Positions 15,628 through 24,374 of a stretch of 64,000 nucleotides of DNA are shown here, in pieces. The notes under the pieces are model-generated. The model was not told the DNA's origin. It saw only the letters and a list, made by a program, of their open reading frames with translations, and made no database searches. The stretch is taken from positions 1-64,000 of the forward strand of contig NZ_ASZC01000017.1 in NCBI RefSeq assembly GCF_000468095.1, read 5' to 3'. Positions within the stretch are counted from its first letter, which is position 1, and the number at the start of each line of letters is the position of its first letter. This DNA is from Pantoea sp. AS-PWVM4. GTDB taxonomy: Bacteria; Pseudomonadota; Gammaproteobacteria; Enterobacterales; Enterobacteriaceae. Position numbers and translations under genes: made by a program.

Positions 15628-16113
15628 TCAGCGGGATTTCTTGCAGAAGTCTTCGATTTCGAAGTCTGGCAGGGGTTCGCAATTGCTGGTGTCACGTTTT
15701 TTCAGTTCAGCCAGCGCATCCGCCACGGTGCGTTTTTCCAGCACCTTCAGGGAGGCTTGTTCGGCTTCATCAGCAATCGATTTGAAGTACCAGCACAGGT
15801 TGGCGCTCACCAGACAACGCGGCGCGACATCCGGGCGCGAGGCCCAAAGTTTTTTGTCTTCAATCACCGAGGTATAGATATCGCGCAGGGTGATCTCGCT
15901 GGCAGGACGGCCCAGATGAATCGAACCGGTACGGCCAAGCGTCGAGACAATAATGCCATCGCGTGTCAGCGGAACCATAAGTTTCCGAATGAAACTGGGG
16001 TTCGCCTCCAGGCCATAAGCCAGAATGGCACTGGTCGAGCGTTTACCCAATTGCTCCGCCATCGCTACGCTCAAAACCATCTGCAAAGCTGTCGGGAAGC
16101 GGTAATCAAGCAT
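15628..16113 (-). CDS. oqxR: Rrf2-family repressor, OqxR-like
   Basis: A 161-residue Rrf2-type winged-helix regulator. The N-terminal DNA-binding part carries RFPTALQMVLSVAMAE and SFIRKLMVPLTRDGIIVSTL. The region where Fe-S Rrf2 proteins hold their ligands has RCLVSANLC (two Cys six residues apart), with two further Cys near the C-terminus (NCEP, DFCKK), so a metal or redox sensor role is possible. In Klebsiella the equivalent gene oqxR sits just after oqxAB in opposite orientation and represses rarA and oqxAB; the arrangement here is the same. Loss-of-function changes in oqxR raise efflux there; this copy looks intact. Confidence 0.85.
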   Translation of the reverse strand: MLDYRFPTALQMVLSVAMAEQLGKRSTSAILAYGLEANPSFIRKLMVPLTRDGIIVSTLGRTGSIHLGRPASEITLRDIYTSVIEDKKLWASRPDVAPRCLVSANLCWYFKSIADEAEQASLKVLEKRTVADALAELKKRDTSNCEPLPDFEIEDFCKKSR

Positions 16114-16273
16114 TTCTTTAATCCTGAGTTGCGGTCTATCTTGTTGTTTTCATGCCGCGGCAGTGAGTAATCATTGAGCAATAAATATAACAAACACTGT
16201 TGCTTTTTAGAAGCGAGCGACTGTGATCAAGGCACGTATTCATCATTTCCTCAGACACAAGCGCACAGGCTGC

Positions 16274-17473
16274 TTAGTTTATCACTCCCCTTTCTGACTG
16301 CGGGTTGGGCTGCGGCAATTTTTGCTTCAGCACCATCACCAACAGCACGTTAATCAATGCCAACAGGCAAAGCATCCACAGCGTGGCGTTCGCCCCCAAC
16401 TGTTGAAAAACATAACCGCCCAGTAGTGGTGTCAATGCCTGACCAATCAGCGCCGGACGTGCCATCCGCCCCACCACTACCGCATAGGCTTCTGGTTTGA
16501 CCATCACCAGCGGTAAAGTTCCCCGGACAATGGCACGCAAACCATTTCCGGCACCGTACAGCACCATACTCAGCAACGCAAACTGCGGAAAACAGGCCAG
16601 CAACAGCAAACCCACGGCAACCAGACCCACCGAAAAAAACGTGGTCCAGATAGGATGACCCCGTTTAAACGCGATATCGACGATACGCGAACCTACCTGA
16701 CAGGGACCAAGAATGGCGCTGATCGCCAGTGCTGCCGTCAGGGAATGGCCGCTGGCCTGCAACAGCGTGATCAACTGCACCGAAATGGCGGTCATAATCA
16801 CCGAAGCCAGCGTGAAGATGCTGCATAGCAACCAGAACAGACCGGGAGCCAAATCGCTAGTCGTGGCAGCCCTGACGGGCGTTGTCTCTTTCTTCTTTGC
16901 CGTCGGCGGCGGCAAAGCATAGAAATACGCGGGGAGCACCGCCACGCATAACAGCAGCGCAATGGCAAAACAGGCGCCACGCCACTCCAGCCAGTGAATG
17001 AGCAACGCCGTACCCGGCCACACCAGCGTGGTGCAAAAACCGGAAATCAGCGTGATGCCGGTGATCGCCCCGCGCGCTTGCCCGCCATACAGGGTTCCGA
17101 GCGTGGCAAACAAGGCATCGTACAAACCCATCGCCATGCCAATACCGATAATGACCCAGGCAGACAGGAATAACAGCAAACTGTGGCTCAACCCCATCAC
17201 CACCAGCCCAATCGCCATTACTGCGCCGCTTCCGGCCAGCAATGCGCGCCCACTCGCGCGCGCGATAAGCCTGCCGCTCAGCGGGGCCAGTAATCCTGAA
17301 ACCAGAATGCCGAGCGACAACGCACCGTAAACCCACTGCTGCGACCAGCCAGTTTCTGCGACGATGGGATTGGCCATTACCGCCATCAGGTAGAATGAAC
17401 CACCCCAGGAGAGGATCTGAACCAGCCCGAGAGTGATAATGGCGGGAACGCCGGGCTTTGCGTAATGCTCCAC
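16274..17473 (-). CDS. Major facilitator superfamily transporter
   Basis: A 399-residue protein with about 12 hydrophobic spans split by a charged central loop (TAKKKETTPVRAATTSD, about residues 193-209), the usual MFS 6+6 layout. Its opening LVQILSWGGSFYLMAVMANPI recalls MFS members annotated as oxalate/formate- or nitrate-like antiporters and YbfB-type carriers, but I cannot name the substrate. The frame opens with GTG at 17473; an ATG 2 bases upstream is in another frame. No regulator or enzyme partner lies beside it. The 214-base gap to tus carries Ter sites and its own promoter. Confidence 0.8.
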   Translation of the reverse strand: MEHYAKPGVPAIITLGLVQILSWGGSFYLMAVMANPIVAETGWSQQWVYGALSLGILVSGLLAPLSGRLIARASGRALLAGSGAVMAIGLVVMGLSHSLLLFLSAWVIIGIGMAMGLYDALFATLGTLYGGQARGAITGITLISGFCTTLVWPGTALLIHWLEWRGACFAIALLLCVAVLPAYFYALPPPTAKKKETTPVRAATTSDLAPGLFWLLCSIFTLASVIMTAISVQLITLLQASGHSLTAALAISAILGPCQVGSRIVDIAFKRGHPIWTTFFSVGLVAVGLLLLACFPQFALLSMVLYGAGNGLRAIVRGTLPLVMVKPEAYAVVVGRMARPALIGQALTPLLGGYVFQQLGANATLWMLCLLALINVLLVMVLKQKLPQPNPQSERGVIN

Positions 17474-17605
17474 ATGAATATTCCGATAGCAGGCGAAGCA
17501 TTTGTTATAACACGTTCATCGATCACGAAAAATGCTTATGCCCGCTGGTTATCGCAATCCTTACAACGAGGCTGGCAAACCTGCGGCAAAAAACAGCAAG
17601 CCAAA

Positions 17606-17621
17606 AGTATGTTGTAATTAT
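17606..17621 (+). other. Ter-like replication fork trap, distal copy
   Basis: AGTATGTTGTAATTAT matches the E. coli Ter core AGNATGTTGTAACTAA at all but two defined positions (C to T, last A to T). The G that pairs with the flipped-out cytosine of the Tus-Ter lock is kept. In this orientation it should block forks moving from left to right in the window. Confidence 0.65.
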
Positions 17622-17660
17622 AAACCGTGCTTGCTATCGCGCCGATCCCCTGCCACATTT

Positions 17661-17676
17661 GGTATGTTGTAACTAT
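17661..17676 (+). other. Ter-like replication fork trap, proximal copy overlapping the tus leader
   Basis: GGTATGTTGTAACTAT differs from the core at the first and last positions only. It ends right beside the tus ribosome-binding site (GGAG, 17677-17680) and has the same orientation as the copy 55 bases upstream. E. coli has one such site (TerB) in the tus promoter, where Tus represses itself. Confidence 0.75.
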
Positions 17677-17687
17677 GGAGACGTCCT

Positions 17688-18617
17688 ATGGCTCGTTACG
17701 ATTTGATCGCCGATCTGCATGCCTGCGTAAACGCGCTGGAGCAGCATCTGGGCGCGTTGCGTCAACAAGTGGAGCAGCAACCTTTATTGATCGCGCGGGT
17801 TTTTGGTTTGCCGGATATCGAAAAAGGCCATGAACACGACGAGATATCACGCATCAAAGTCACCCAGCATCTGGGGAGCGCCGCCCGTGAGATGGCCCTC
17901 ACCCATTATTGTCGGCTGTTTATGCAGCACCAGTCAGAAAAACTCAGCACCAAAGCCGCGGTACGACTGCCCGGCGCAATCTGCATTGAGGCGGATGAGC
18001 ACGCCAGCGACATCATTACCCGGCAGGTAGCGGAAATTAATACGCTGAAACAGCGGCTGGAGCAGTTGATCACCGTGGAGTCCGGCCTGCCCAGCGAAGC
18101 GCGCTTTGAGTTTGTTCACCAACATTTACGCGGGTTGATCACCCTGAATGCCTACCGCAATGTCACCCTGCTGGATTCCCCGGATAGCCTGCGTTTCGGT
18201 TGGGCGAATAAGAACATCATTAAAAACGTTAAACGCGATGAGATCATCGAGTTGCTGGAGCGCAGCCTGAAAGCCAATCGTGCTCAGGCCCCGTGGACCC
18301 GTGAGCAGTGGGCCGAGAAAGTGCAGCAGGAACTGGAAACGGTGCGCGATTTACCGATCACGGCCCGCCTGAAAATCAAGCGTCCGGTCAAAGTTCAACC
18401 GGTGGCCCGTGTCTGGCGCACCGATGAAAAGAAGCAAACCCAACTGGCCTGCCCTTCTCCACTGCTGGTGCTATGCCGCGACCGCAGCCAGGTGCCTGTG
18501 CTGGGTGAACTGCTGGATTATGATGCAGACAATGTGGCGCATCGTTATAAGCCACAGGCTGAGCCCTTGCATCTGATTATTCCGCGCCTGCATCTGTGGT
18601 GCGATCGACTGGCCTGA
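17688..18617 (+). CDS. tus: Replication terminus-binding protein Tus
   Basis: A 309-residue protein, the E. coli Tus length. It binds Ter sites as a monomer and halts replication forks coming from one side. Recognisable blocks include MARYDLIADLHACVNALEQ at the N-terminus, IARVFGLPDIEKG, RLPGAICIEADEHA, and the core DNA-contact region FGWANKNIIKNVKRDEI followed by ARLKIKRPVKVQPVARVW. The ATG at 17688 is preceded by GGAG. Two Ter-like sites sit in the 85 bases upstream, so autorepression is expected. fumC lies beyond it in convergent orientation, the same neighbourhood as in E. coli, which places the window in the terminus region of the chromosome. Confidence 0.95.
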   Translation: MARYDLIADLHACVNALEQHLGALRQQVEQQPLLIARVFGLPDIEKGHEHDEISRIKVTQHLGSAAREMALTHYCRLFMQHQSEKLSTKAAVRLPGAICIEADEHASDIITRQVAEINTLKQRLEQLITVESGLPSEARFEFVHQHLRGLITLNAYRNVTLLDSPDSLRFGWANKNIIKNVKRDEIIELLERSLKANRAQAPWTREQWAEKVQQELETVRDLPITARLKIKRPVKVQPVARVWRTDEKKQTQLACPSPLLVLCRDRSQVPVLGELLDYDADNVAHRYKPQAEPLHLIIPRLHLWCDRLA

Positions 18618-18643
18618 TGATGGCCGCAGCGGCAAGACTTATC

Positions 18644-18665
18644 GCGCGATAAATCGCGCCGCTAC
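18644..18665. repeat. Single arm of the palindromic repeat family
   Basis: GCGCGATAAATCGCGC plus CGCTAC in the 57-base gap between the convergent ends of tus and fumC. Confidence 0.75.
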
Positions 18666-18674
18666 GGATTTTGC

Positions 18675-20072
18675 TTACGCCTTCATGCTGCCAACCATCT
18701 CTTCCGGGCGGACCCAGGCATCGAATTGTTCTTCGGTCAGATAGCCCAGCTTCAGTGCCGAACCTTTCAGGGTAAGCCCTTCTTTATGGGCTTTTTTGGC
18801 GATTTCCGCCGCTTTGTCATAGCCGATATGGGTATTGAGCGCAGTGACCAACATCAGCGACTCGTTCAGCAGTTGTTCGATACGGTCGCGGTTCGGTTCG
18901 ATGCCGACGGCACAATGGTGGTTGAAACTGTCCATGCCATCAGCCAACAGACGAATCGATTGCAGGAAGTTATGGATCACCATCGGACGGAACACGTTCA
19001 GCTCGAAGTTACCGGATGCGCCCCCCACGTTGACCGCCACATCATTACCCAGCACCTGGCAGCTCAGCATCGTCAGCGCTTCGCACTGCGTCGGGTTCAC
19101 TTTGCCCGGCATGATCGAACTACCCGGCTCATTTTCCGGGATGGAGAGTTCGCCAATGCCGCAACGTGGACCGGATGCCAGCCAGCGCACATCGTTGGCG
19201 ATTTTCATCAGTGACGCCGCCAGACCTTTCAGCGCGCCGTGCGCATGCACCAGCGCATCAACCGTTGCCAGCGCTTCGAATTTATTCGGTGCCGTTACAA
19301 ACGGCTGGTTGGTCAATTCCGCCAGCGCTTTAGCTACCCGTACCGCATACTCCGGGTGGGTGTTCAGACCGGTGCCTACCGCTGTGCCGCCCAACGCCAG
19401 TTCGGCCAGATGCGGGATGCTGTGTTCGATATGTTTGAGGTTATGTTCGAGCATCGCCACCCAGCCGGAGATCTCCTGGCCCAGGGTGAGCGGTGTCGCA
19501 TCCTGCAAATGGGTACGGCCAATTTTGACGATGTCTTTAAACGCTTCAGCTTTGTCGTTCAGCGTCTTCTTCAGCACCTGCAATTGCGGAATCAATTGTT
19601 CGCGCACGGCGATCACCGCCGCAACGTGCATCGCGGTAGGGAACACATCGTTGGAGCTTTGGCTTTTATTCACGTCATCATTCGGATGGACCAGACGCGC
19701 CATGCCGCGCTCACCACCCAGAATCTCGCTGGCACGGTTTGCCAGCACTTCATTCATGTTCATGTTGGTCTGCGTGCCGGAACCGGTCTGCCAGATGGCC
19801 AGCGGGAACTCATCGCTGTGCTTATCGGCCAGCACTTCGTCAGCCGCTTTCATAATCGCATCAGCGCGTTCGGCCGGTAACAGACCAAGATCGCGGTTCA
19901 CCTGGGCCGCCGCACGTTTAGTCAGCGCCAACGCATGCACCAACGCAACCGGCATTTTTTCTGTCGAGATACGGAAATGTTCCAGTGAACGCTGCGTTTG
20001 CGCGCCCCACAACTTATCTGCCGGTACTTCAATCGGTCCCATTGAGTCTTTTTCAATGCGATGGGCTGCCAT
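18675..20072 (-). CDS. fumC: Class II fumarate hydratase
   Basis: A 465-residue homotetrameric, iron-free fumarase that interconverts fumarate and L-malate in the citric acid cycle. The superfamily signature [11 protein letters not shown] is intact (about residue 318), as are [13 protein letters not shown] and [15 protein letters not shown] around the active site (catalytic His in the latter). In E. coli it is the oxidative-stress- and iron-starvation-resistant isozyme, induced by SoxRS, and lies between tus and manA as here. Aspartase and argininosuccinate lyase share the fold, but residue pattern and context favour FumC strongly. The next gene upstream, manA, is divergent. Confidence 0.96.
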   Translation of the reverse strand: MAAHRIEKDSMGPIEVPADKLWGAQTQRSLEHFRISTEKMPVALVHALALTKRAAAQVNRDLGLLPAERADAIMKAADEVLADKHSDEFPLAIWQTGSGTQTNMNMNEVLANRASEILGGERGMARLVHPNDDVNKSQSSNDVFPTAMHVAAVIAVREQLIPQLQVLKKTLNDKAEAFKDIVKIGRTHLQDATPLTLGQEISGWVAMLEHNLKHIEHSIPHLAELALGGTAVGTGLNTHPEYAVRVAKALAELTNQPFVTAPNKFEALATVDALVHAHGALKGLAASLMKIANDVRWLASGPRCGIGELSIPENEPGSSIMPGKVNPTQCEALTMLSCQVLGNDVAVNVGGASGNFELNVFRPMVIHNFLQSIRLLADGMDSFNHHCAVGIEPNRDRIEQLLNESLMLVTALNTHIGYDKAAEIAKKAHKEGLTLKGSALKLGYLTEEQFDAWVRPEEMVGSMKA

Positions 20073-20174
20073 GACTACGTCTCCTTAACTCAGATATTGA
20101 GGTTTAGGCTCATCGTCACGTCATGCGCGATCGACTGAGCGGGCAAGATTGTCACTTTTCAGAATTTTACATTA

Positions 20175-20189
20175 TGAGAGTCATTCGCA
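20175..20189. promoter_or_regulatory. Possible Fur-box-like sequence before fumC
   Basis: TGAGAGTCATTCGCA matches the 7-1-7 Fur consensus TGATAATnATTATCA at 9 of 14 positions, in the gap shared by fumC and manA. fumC is iron-responsive in E. coli. The match is modest and may be chance in AT-rich DNA. Confidence 0.2.
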
Positions 20190-20270
20190 TTTATTGCACT
20201 TATTGATGTATTTTCAATGGCTGTTTATGCCTTAAAATGCTTATAGCCTTATCGTTATCGGGGATGAATG

Positions 20271-21446
20271 ATGCAAAAATTGAACAATTCGCTGCAAAAT
20301 TACGCATGGGGCAGCACAACCGCGCTGACCGAACTGTATGGCATCGCTAACCCGCAAGGATTACCGATGGCTGAACTCTGGATGGGGGCACATCCCAAAA
20401 GCCCTTCCACCGTCGAGATCAATGGAGAGACGCGGTCACTGCGTGATGTGATTGAGAGTGATAAAACCGCCATGCTGGGTGACGCTGTCGCGCAACGTTT
20501 TGGTGAGCTGCCGTTTCTGTTTAAAGTGCTGTGTGCCGATCAGGCGCTATCGATCCAGGTCCACCCAAGCAAAAGCGCCGCCGAAGTAGGCTTTGCGCGC
20601 GAGAATGCGGCCGGGATCCCTCTGATCGCTGCCGAGCGCAACTACAAGGATGCTAACCACAAGCCGGAGCTGGTCTACGCGCTGACCCCTTTTCAGGCGA
20701 TGAATGGCTTTCGTGAGCTGCATGAAATTGTTTCGCTGTTCGAGCCGGTTGCGGGCGCACATCCGCAGATCGCCCACTTCCTTGAGCATGCCGATGAAGC
20801 CAATCTGGTCACCCTGTTTACCACCCTGCTGTCGCTGACCGATGAGGCGAAATCACGGGCGCTCGGCGTGTTAAAAGCGGCGTTGAACGCCCACGAAGGC
20901 GAACCCTGGCAGACAATTAAAAGCATTGCGACAGATTATCCCGACGACAACGGCCTGTTCTCGCCGTTGCTGTTGAACGTCATTACCCTGCAACCGGGTG
21001 AAGCGATGTTTTTGTTTGCGGAAACCCCGCATGCCTATCTGAAGGGGGTGGCGCTGGAGGTGATGGCCAACTCGGATAACGTGCTGCGCGCCGGTCTGAC
21101 GCCGAAGTTTATTGATATCCCGGAACTGCTGGCAAACCTGAAATTCCACGCCAAACCCGCCGCGACTTTGCTGACACAACCACAGCAACAGGGCGACACG
21201 CTGAACTTCCCGATTCCGGTGGACGATTTTGCCTTCGCCATTCACACCCTGCATGACCAACCACAAGCGTTGGCACAACAAAGCGCCGCGTTGTTGTTCT
21301 GCATTGAAGGTCAGGCGGTGATTGAGAAATCAGGTCAGCAGTTGGTGCTGCAACCGGGTGAATCCTGCTTTATTGCCGCCAGCGAGTCACCGGTGACGGC
21401 CGCAGGTCATGGTCGCCTGGCACGCGTCTTCAATACCCTCCCATAA
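20271..21446 (+). CDS. manA: Mannose-6-phosphate isomerase, type I
   Basis: A 391-residue zinc enzyme that interconverts mannose 6-phosphate and fructose 6-phosphate, feeding GDP-mannose synthesis or mannose use. Zinc-ligand regions are visible: IQVHPSK (Gln and His), HKPELVYAL (Glu) and PHAYLKG (His). The start at 20271 is chosen over the ATG three bases earlier because the GGGGA ribosome-binding site is then 6 bases away and the length equals E. coli ManA. It is divergent from fumC and followed by a strong terminator, so it is a single-gene unit. Confidence 0.96.
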   Translation: MQKLNNSLQNYAWGSTTALTELYGIANPQGLPMAELWMGAHPKSPSTVEINGETRSLRDVIESDKTAMLGDAVAQRFGELPFLFKVLCADQALSIQVHPSKSAAEVGFARENAAGIPLIAAERNYKDANHKPELVYALTPFQAMNGFRELHEIVSLFEPVAGAHPQIAHFLEHADEANLVTLFTTLLSLTDEAKSRALGVLKAALNAHEGEPWQTIKSIATDYPDDNGLFSPLLLNVITLQPGEAMFLFAETPHAYLKGVALEVMANSDNVLRAGLTPKFIDIPELLANLKFHAKPAATLLTQPQQQGDTLNFPIPVDDFAFAIHTLHDQPQALAQQSAALLFCIEGQAVIEKSGQQLVLQPGESCFIAASESPVTAAGHGRLARVFNTLP

Positions 21447-21496
21447 GCGGCTGACGACCGTCCGGTTAACTGCTATCATTTTCAAACTATTAATTT

Positions 21497-21519
21497 AAAA
21501 CGCCTGCGGGCGTTTTTCT
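21497..21519 (+). terminator. Rho-independent terminator of manA
   Basis: AAAACGCC (21497-21504), TGCG loop, GGCGTTTT (21509-21516), then more T. It lies 50 bases after the manA stop. Confidence 0.85.
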
Positions 21520-21574
21520 TCACCCGCCGCACACACCAGGTGCCTGCGGACGCAAGGATAAGGACGACTCAGCG

Positions 21575-23074
21575 ATGAAAAAGACCAAGGTTGCCGTAGG
21601 TGTGATTGTAGCCCTCGGGGTAATCTGGACCGGCGCCGCCTGGTTCACCGGCAAGCAACTGGAAAGCCATATTGATCAGATGGTGCAAAACGCCAATACG
21701 CAAATCAATGCGTATGCGCCCAACAGCCGCCTGACGCTCAGCTATCAGGATTACCAGCGCGGCCTGTTTAGCAGCAAGGCCAAACTGGTGCTGCAAGCCA
21801 GCTCGCAAACCGAAGACAACCCGCTACTGAAGCCGGGTCAGAGCATTGTGCTGGACACCGTCATCGATCACGGCCCCTTCCCTTTTTCTCAGCTGAAGCA
21901 CGGCGTGCTGATCCCCAGCATGGCCTCGGTACATAGCGAGCTGGAAAACACCGAAGCGGTGAAGAAATTGTTTGAGTTGACCAACGGCAAATCGCTGGTC
22001 AACGCCGATACCCGCATTGGTTACAGCGGCGCGACCGATACCGCCTTGACCCTGCTGCCAGCCGACTATCAGGATGTGAACAACGGTGTGCGCCTGGCGA
22101 CCAACGGCGGCACCCTGAACGTCAGCGCCGATCAGCAAGGCAACAACGTGGGTGTGCAGGGGGATTTCTCCAGCATTGCGTTTGCCAGCAAGAACGAAGT
22201 CAACCAGCCGGTGCTGTTTACGCTCAACGGTCTGAAGGTGAGCGGTGATACCCATCTCAGTCCGGAAGGGGTGCGCGTCGGCGATCAACAGATCACCCTG
22301 GACAAGCTGACCGCCAGCGTCAACGGCCAGGAAGGTCTGACGCTGGAAAAAATGAACGGCACCTCATCATTCGATAACAAAGACGGCAAAATTGGCGGCC
22401 AGATTGATTACCAGGTCGGTAATATCAGCCTGCAAAAACAGCCGTTTGGTGAGGCGAAAGTCACGATGAAACTGGCGCAGTTTGATGCCCAGGCAGTCAA
22501 AGCCTTCTCCGATACCTACAACACGCAAATTCAAAACCTGCTGAACCAGCCGGGCCTGATGGATGATCCCATCCGCTATCAGGAGGGTGTGCATACCATT
22601 CTGATGAACAACCTGCCGACCCTGTTGAAAGGTTCACCAACGCTCAGCATTGCGCCGCTCAGTTGGAAAAACGACAAAGGCGAAAGTACCTTTAACCTGA
22701 ATGTCGGTTTCAACGATCCGGCGAGTGTGACCGGTGAAGCGCAAACCCTGGGAGCCGCAGTCGATCGCGTGCTGAAAACCCTTGATGGCAAGCTGGTGAT
22801 CAATATGCCGATGGCGACCGAAGTGATGCGTCATGTCGGTCTGGCGGAAGGTTATCAAAGCGATGATGCGCAAAAGATGGCCGATCAGCAGGTAAAAGGT
22901 CTGGCGGCGATGGGACAGATGTTCCGTCTGACGCAGCAGCAGGATGACAACATCACCACCAGCCTGCAATACGCCAACGGTCAGGTGACCATGAACGGTG
23001 ACAAGCTGTCGCTGGAGCAGTTCCTGTCGCGTTATATGCTGGGTAGCCAAACCAGCGAAGGTATGCCGGAGTAA
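21575..23074 (+). CDS. ydgA: YdgA-family (DUF945) protein of unknown function
   Basis: A 499-residue protein directly after manA, as in E. coli. It starts with a signal anchor (MKKTKVAVGVIVALGVIWTG) and the remainder is a large soluble domain, probably periplasmic, rich in beta-strand-forming repeats with many Gly-Asn-Gly turns. A PxxSRLTLSYQDYQRGLFSS motif near residue 50 is typical of the family. YdgA has been found at the inner membrane in E. coli; no activity is known. A palindromic repeat follows its stop, then the convergent malI gene. Confidence 0.9.
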   Translation: MKKTKVAVGVIVALGVIWTGAAWFTGKQLESHIDQMVQNANTQINAYAPNSRLTLSYQDYQRGLFSSKAKLVLQASSQTEDNPLLKPGQSIVLDTVIDHGPFPFSQLKHGVLIPSMASVHSELENTEAVKKLFELTNGKSLVNADTRIGYSGATDTALTLLPADYQDVNNGVRLATNGGTLNVSADQQGNNVGVQGDFSSIAFASKNEVNQPVLFTLNGLKVSGDTHLSPEGVRVGDQQITLDKLTASVNGQEGLTLEKMNGTSSFDNKDGKIGGQIDYQVGNISLQKQPFGEAKVTMKLAQFDAQAVKAFSDTYNTQIQNLLNQPGLMDDPIRYQEGVHTILMNNLPTLLKGSPTLSIAPLSWKNDKGESTFNLNVGFNDPASVTGEAQTLGAAVDRVLKTLDGKLVINMPMATEVMRHVGLAEGYQSDDAQKMADQQVKGLAAMGQMFRLTQQQDDNITTSLQYANGQVTMNGDKLSLEQFLSRYMLGSQTSEGMPE

Positions 23075-23088
23075 CTGTTTAACACCTT

Positions 23089-23163
23089 GTAGCGGCGCGA
23101 TTTATCGCGCGCCTTTGGCCTTAATACCCTGGCCAAAACCCACGCGATAAATCGCGCCGCTAC
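23089..23163. repeat. Inverted pair of palindromic repeats (REPIN-like)
   Basis: Arm GTAGCGGCGCGATTTATCGC.. (23089-23110) and its inverse ending CGCGCCGCTAC (23142-23163) flank a 31-base spacer, itself containing TTTGGCC / GGCCAAA inverted. It fills the gap between the convergent ydgA and malI genes. Confidence 0.85.
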
Positions 23164-23166
23164 GGA

Positions 23167-24195
23167 TTATTTCTGTCCGGGAAGTAGCTGTGGCGGAACA
23201 ATCAACGTCTGCACCTCGGCTGACGGCTGTGCCAGACGCTGCAACAGACGCTGGCCGGCGCGGCGTCCCACTTCCCGCGCACCACTGCTGACAAAGGTCA
23301 GCGCCGGATCGTACAACTCGCGCTGTGGATCATCATTAAAACCAACCAACGCCAGTTGCTGGCTGTAGTAGCTGCCCACCGCCCCCTCCGTCAGCGTGCG
23401 CCCGCTATGTAGCGCACCAAAATAGCAGCCCAGCGTCACCGTGGCGTTGTGTGCCAGAATCGCCGTGATACCGGGATGCTGGCGCAGTAGCTGCGCCGTC
23501 ACGGCTGCGACCTCCGGCTGGCGGTCGCCACATTCAATGATCCAATCCGGCCGGAAGGGCAAGCCATACTGCAACAACGTGGCGCAATAACCGCCGATAC
23601 GCTCGGCACGCGTCAGCGATGCAGCGGAACCCCCAATCCACGCAATGCGTTGGTGTCCGTTGCGAATCAGGTATTCGGTGGCGATACGCGCCGCCTGGCT
23701 GTTATCGGGATGGAGTGAATCCACCTGTTCCAGACTGCTGGCGCGCGCAGCACAAACCAAGGCAATTCCCTGCTCCTGCGCCTGCGATACCAGCTTCTCA
23801 GCCTGTGCGGGAGCACCGCCCAGCACTACGCCATCGACCCCCTGCGCCACTAAAGCGGCAAAACAACGTTCCAACTGTTGCTCGTTGTGACCGCTTTGCG
23901 TCAGCACCAGCATTTTGCCCTGCTGTTCCAGCACCTCACTCAAACCGGCGGTCATTGCGGCATAAAAGGGTTGGCTGAGGTCGCGCACAATCAGACCGAT
24001 AACGCCACTTTCCGCACCGCGTAACGCGGCAGCTGAGCGATTGCGTATATAGCCGAGTTGTTCGATGGCCTGATTGACCCTGGCACTGGTGGCGCTGGAA
24101 ATACGGCCCTTGCCGGAGAGCACCAGGGATACGGTAGTTACGGAGACACCGGCGGCCTCAGCGACTTCATGAATCGTGATTTTCTGCTGCGTCAT
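23167..24195 (-). CDS. malI: LacI-family repressor MalI
   Basis: A 342-residue LacI/GalR-type repressor: N-terminal HTH with hinge (KITIHEVAEAAGVSVTTVSLVLSGKGRIS), then a periplasmic-binding-protein-like ligand domain (VIGLIVRDLSQPFYA onwards). It matches E. coli MalI and lies divergent from malX-malY exactly as there. The open frame extends 49 codons further up; the start at 24195 (MTQQK) puts the HTH at the usual distance from the N-terminus, and MTDT four codons earlier is the alternative. MalI represses malXY and its own gene; its inducer is not known. Two matching operator-like palindromes lie in the divergent gap. Confidence 0.92.
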   Translation of the reverse strand: MTQQKITIHEVAEAAGVSVTTVSLVLSGKGRISSATSARVNQAIEQLGYIRNRSAAALRGAESGVIGLIVRDLSQPFYAAMTAGLSEVLEQQGKMLVLTQSGHNEQQLERCFAALVAQGVDGVVLGGAPAQAEKLVSQAQEQGIALVCAARASSLEQVDSLHPDNSQAARIATEYLIRNGHQRIAWIGGSAASLTRAERIGGYCATLLQYGLPFRPDWIIECGDRQPEVAAVTAQLLRQHPGITAILAHNATVTLGCYFGALHSGRTLTEGAVGSYYSQQLALVGFNDDPQRELYDPALTFVSSGAREVGRRAGQRLLQRLAQPSAEVQTLIVPPQLLPGQK

Positions 24196-24232
24196 GGTAT
24201 CCGTCATGGCTGAAGAGAAGGGAAAACAATGA

Positions 24233-24327
24233 GATAAAACGTTACACCGTTTAACACAAAAAGAAAGCGTAACGTCAGTCACAATTTTCGATTTTGTCAG
24301 GAATATCTCTTGGTAAAACGTTTTATC
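24233..24327. promoter_or_regulatory. Two MalI operators in the malI-malX gap
   Basis: GGTAAAACGTTTTATC (24312-24327) is a near-perfect LacI-type palindrome with a central CG, 48 bases before malX. GATAAAACGTTACACC (24233-24248) has one perfect half, 38 bases before malI. Both match the GATAAAACGTTTTATC pattern known at E. coli malI and malX. One box per gene suggests independent repression. Confidence 0.75.
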
Positions 24328-24374
24328 ATGCGCGCATTTCACGTAGATGATGATTTGTTTGCCAGGAGAGGGAT

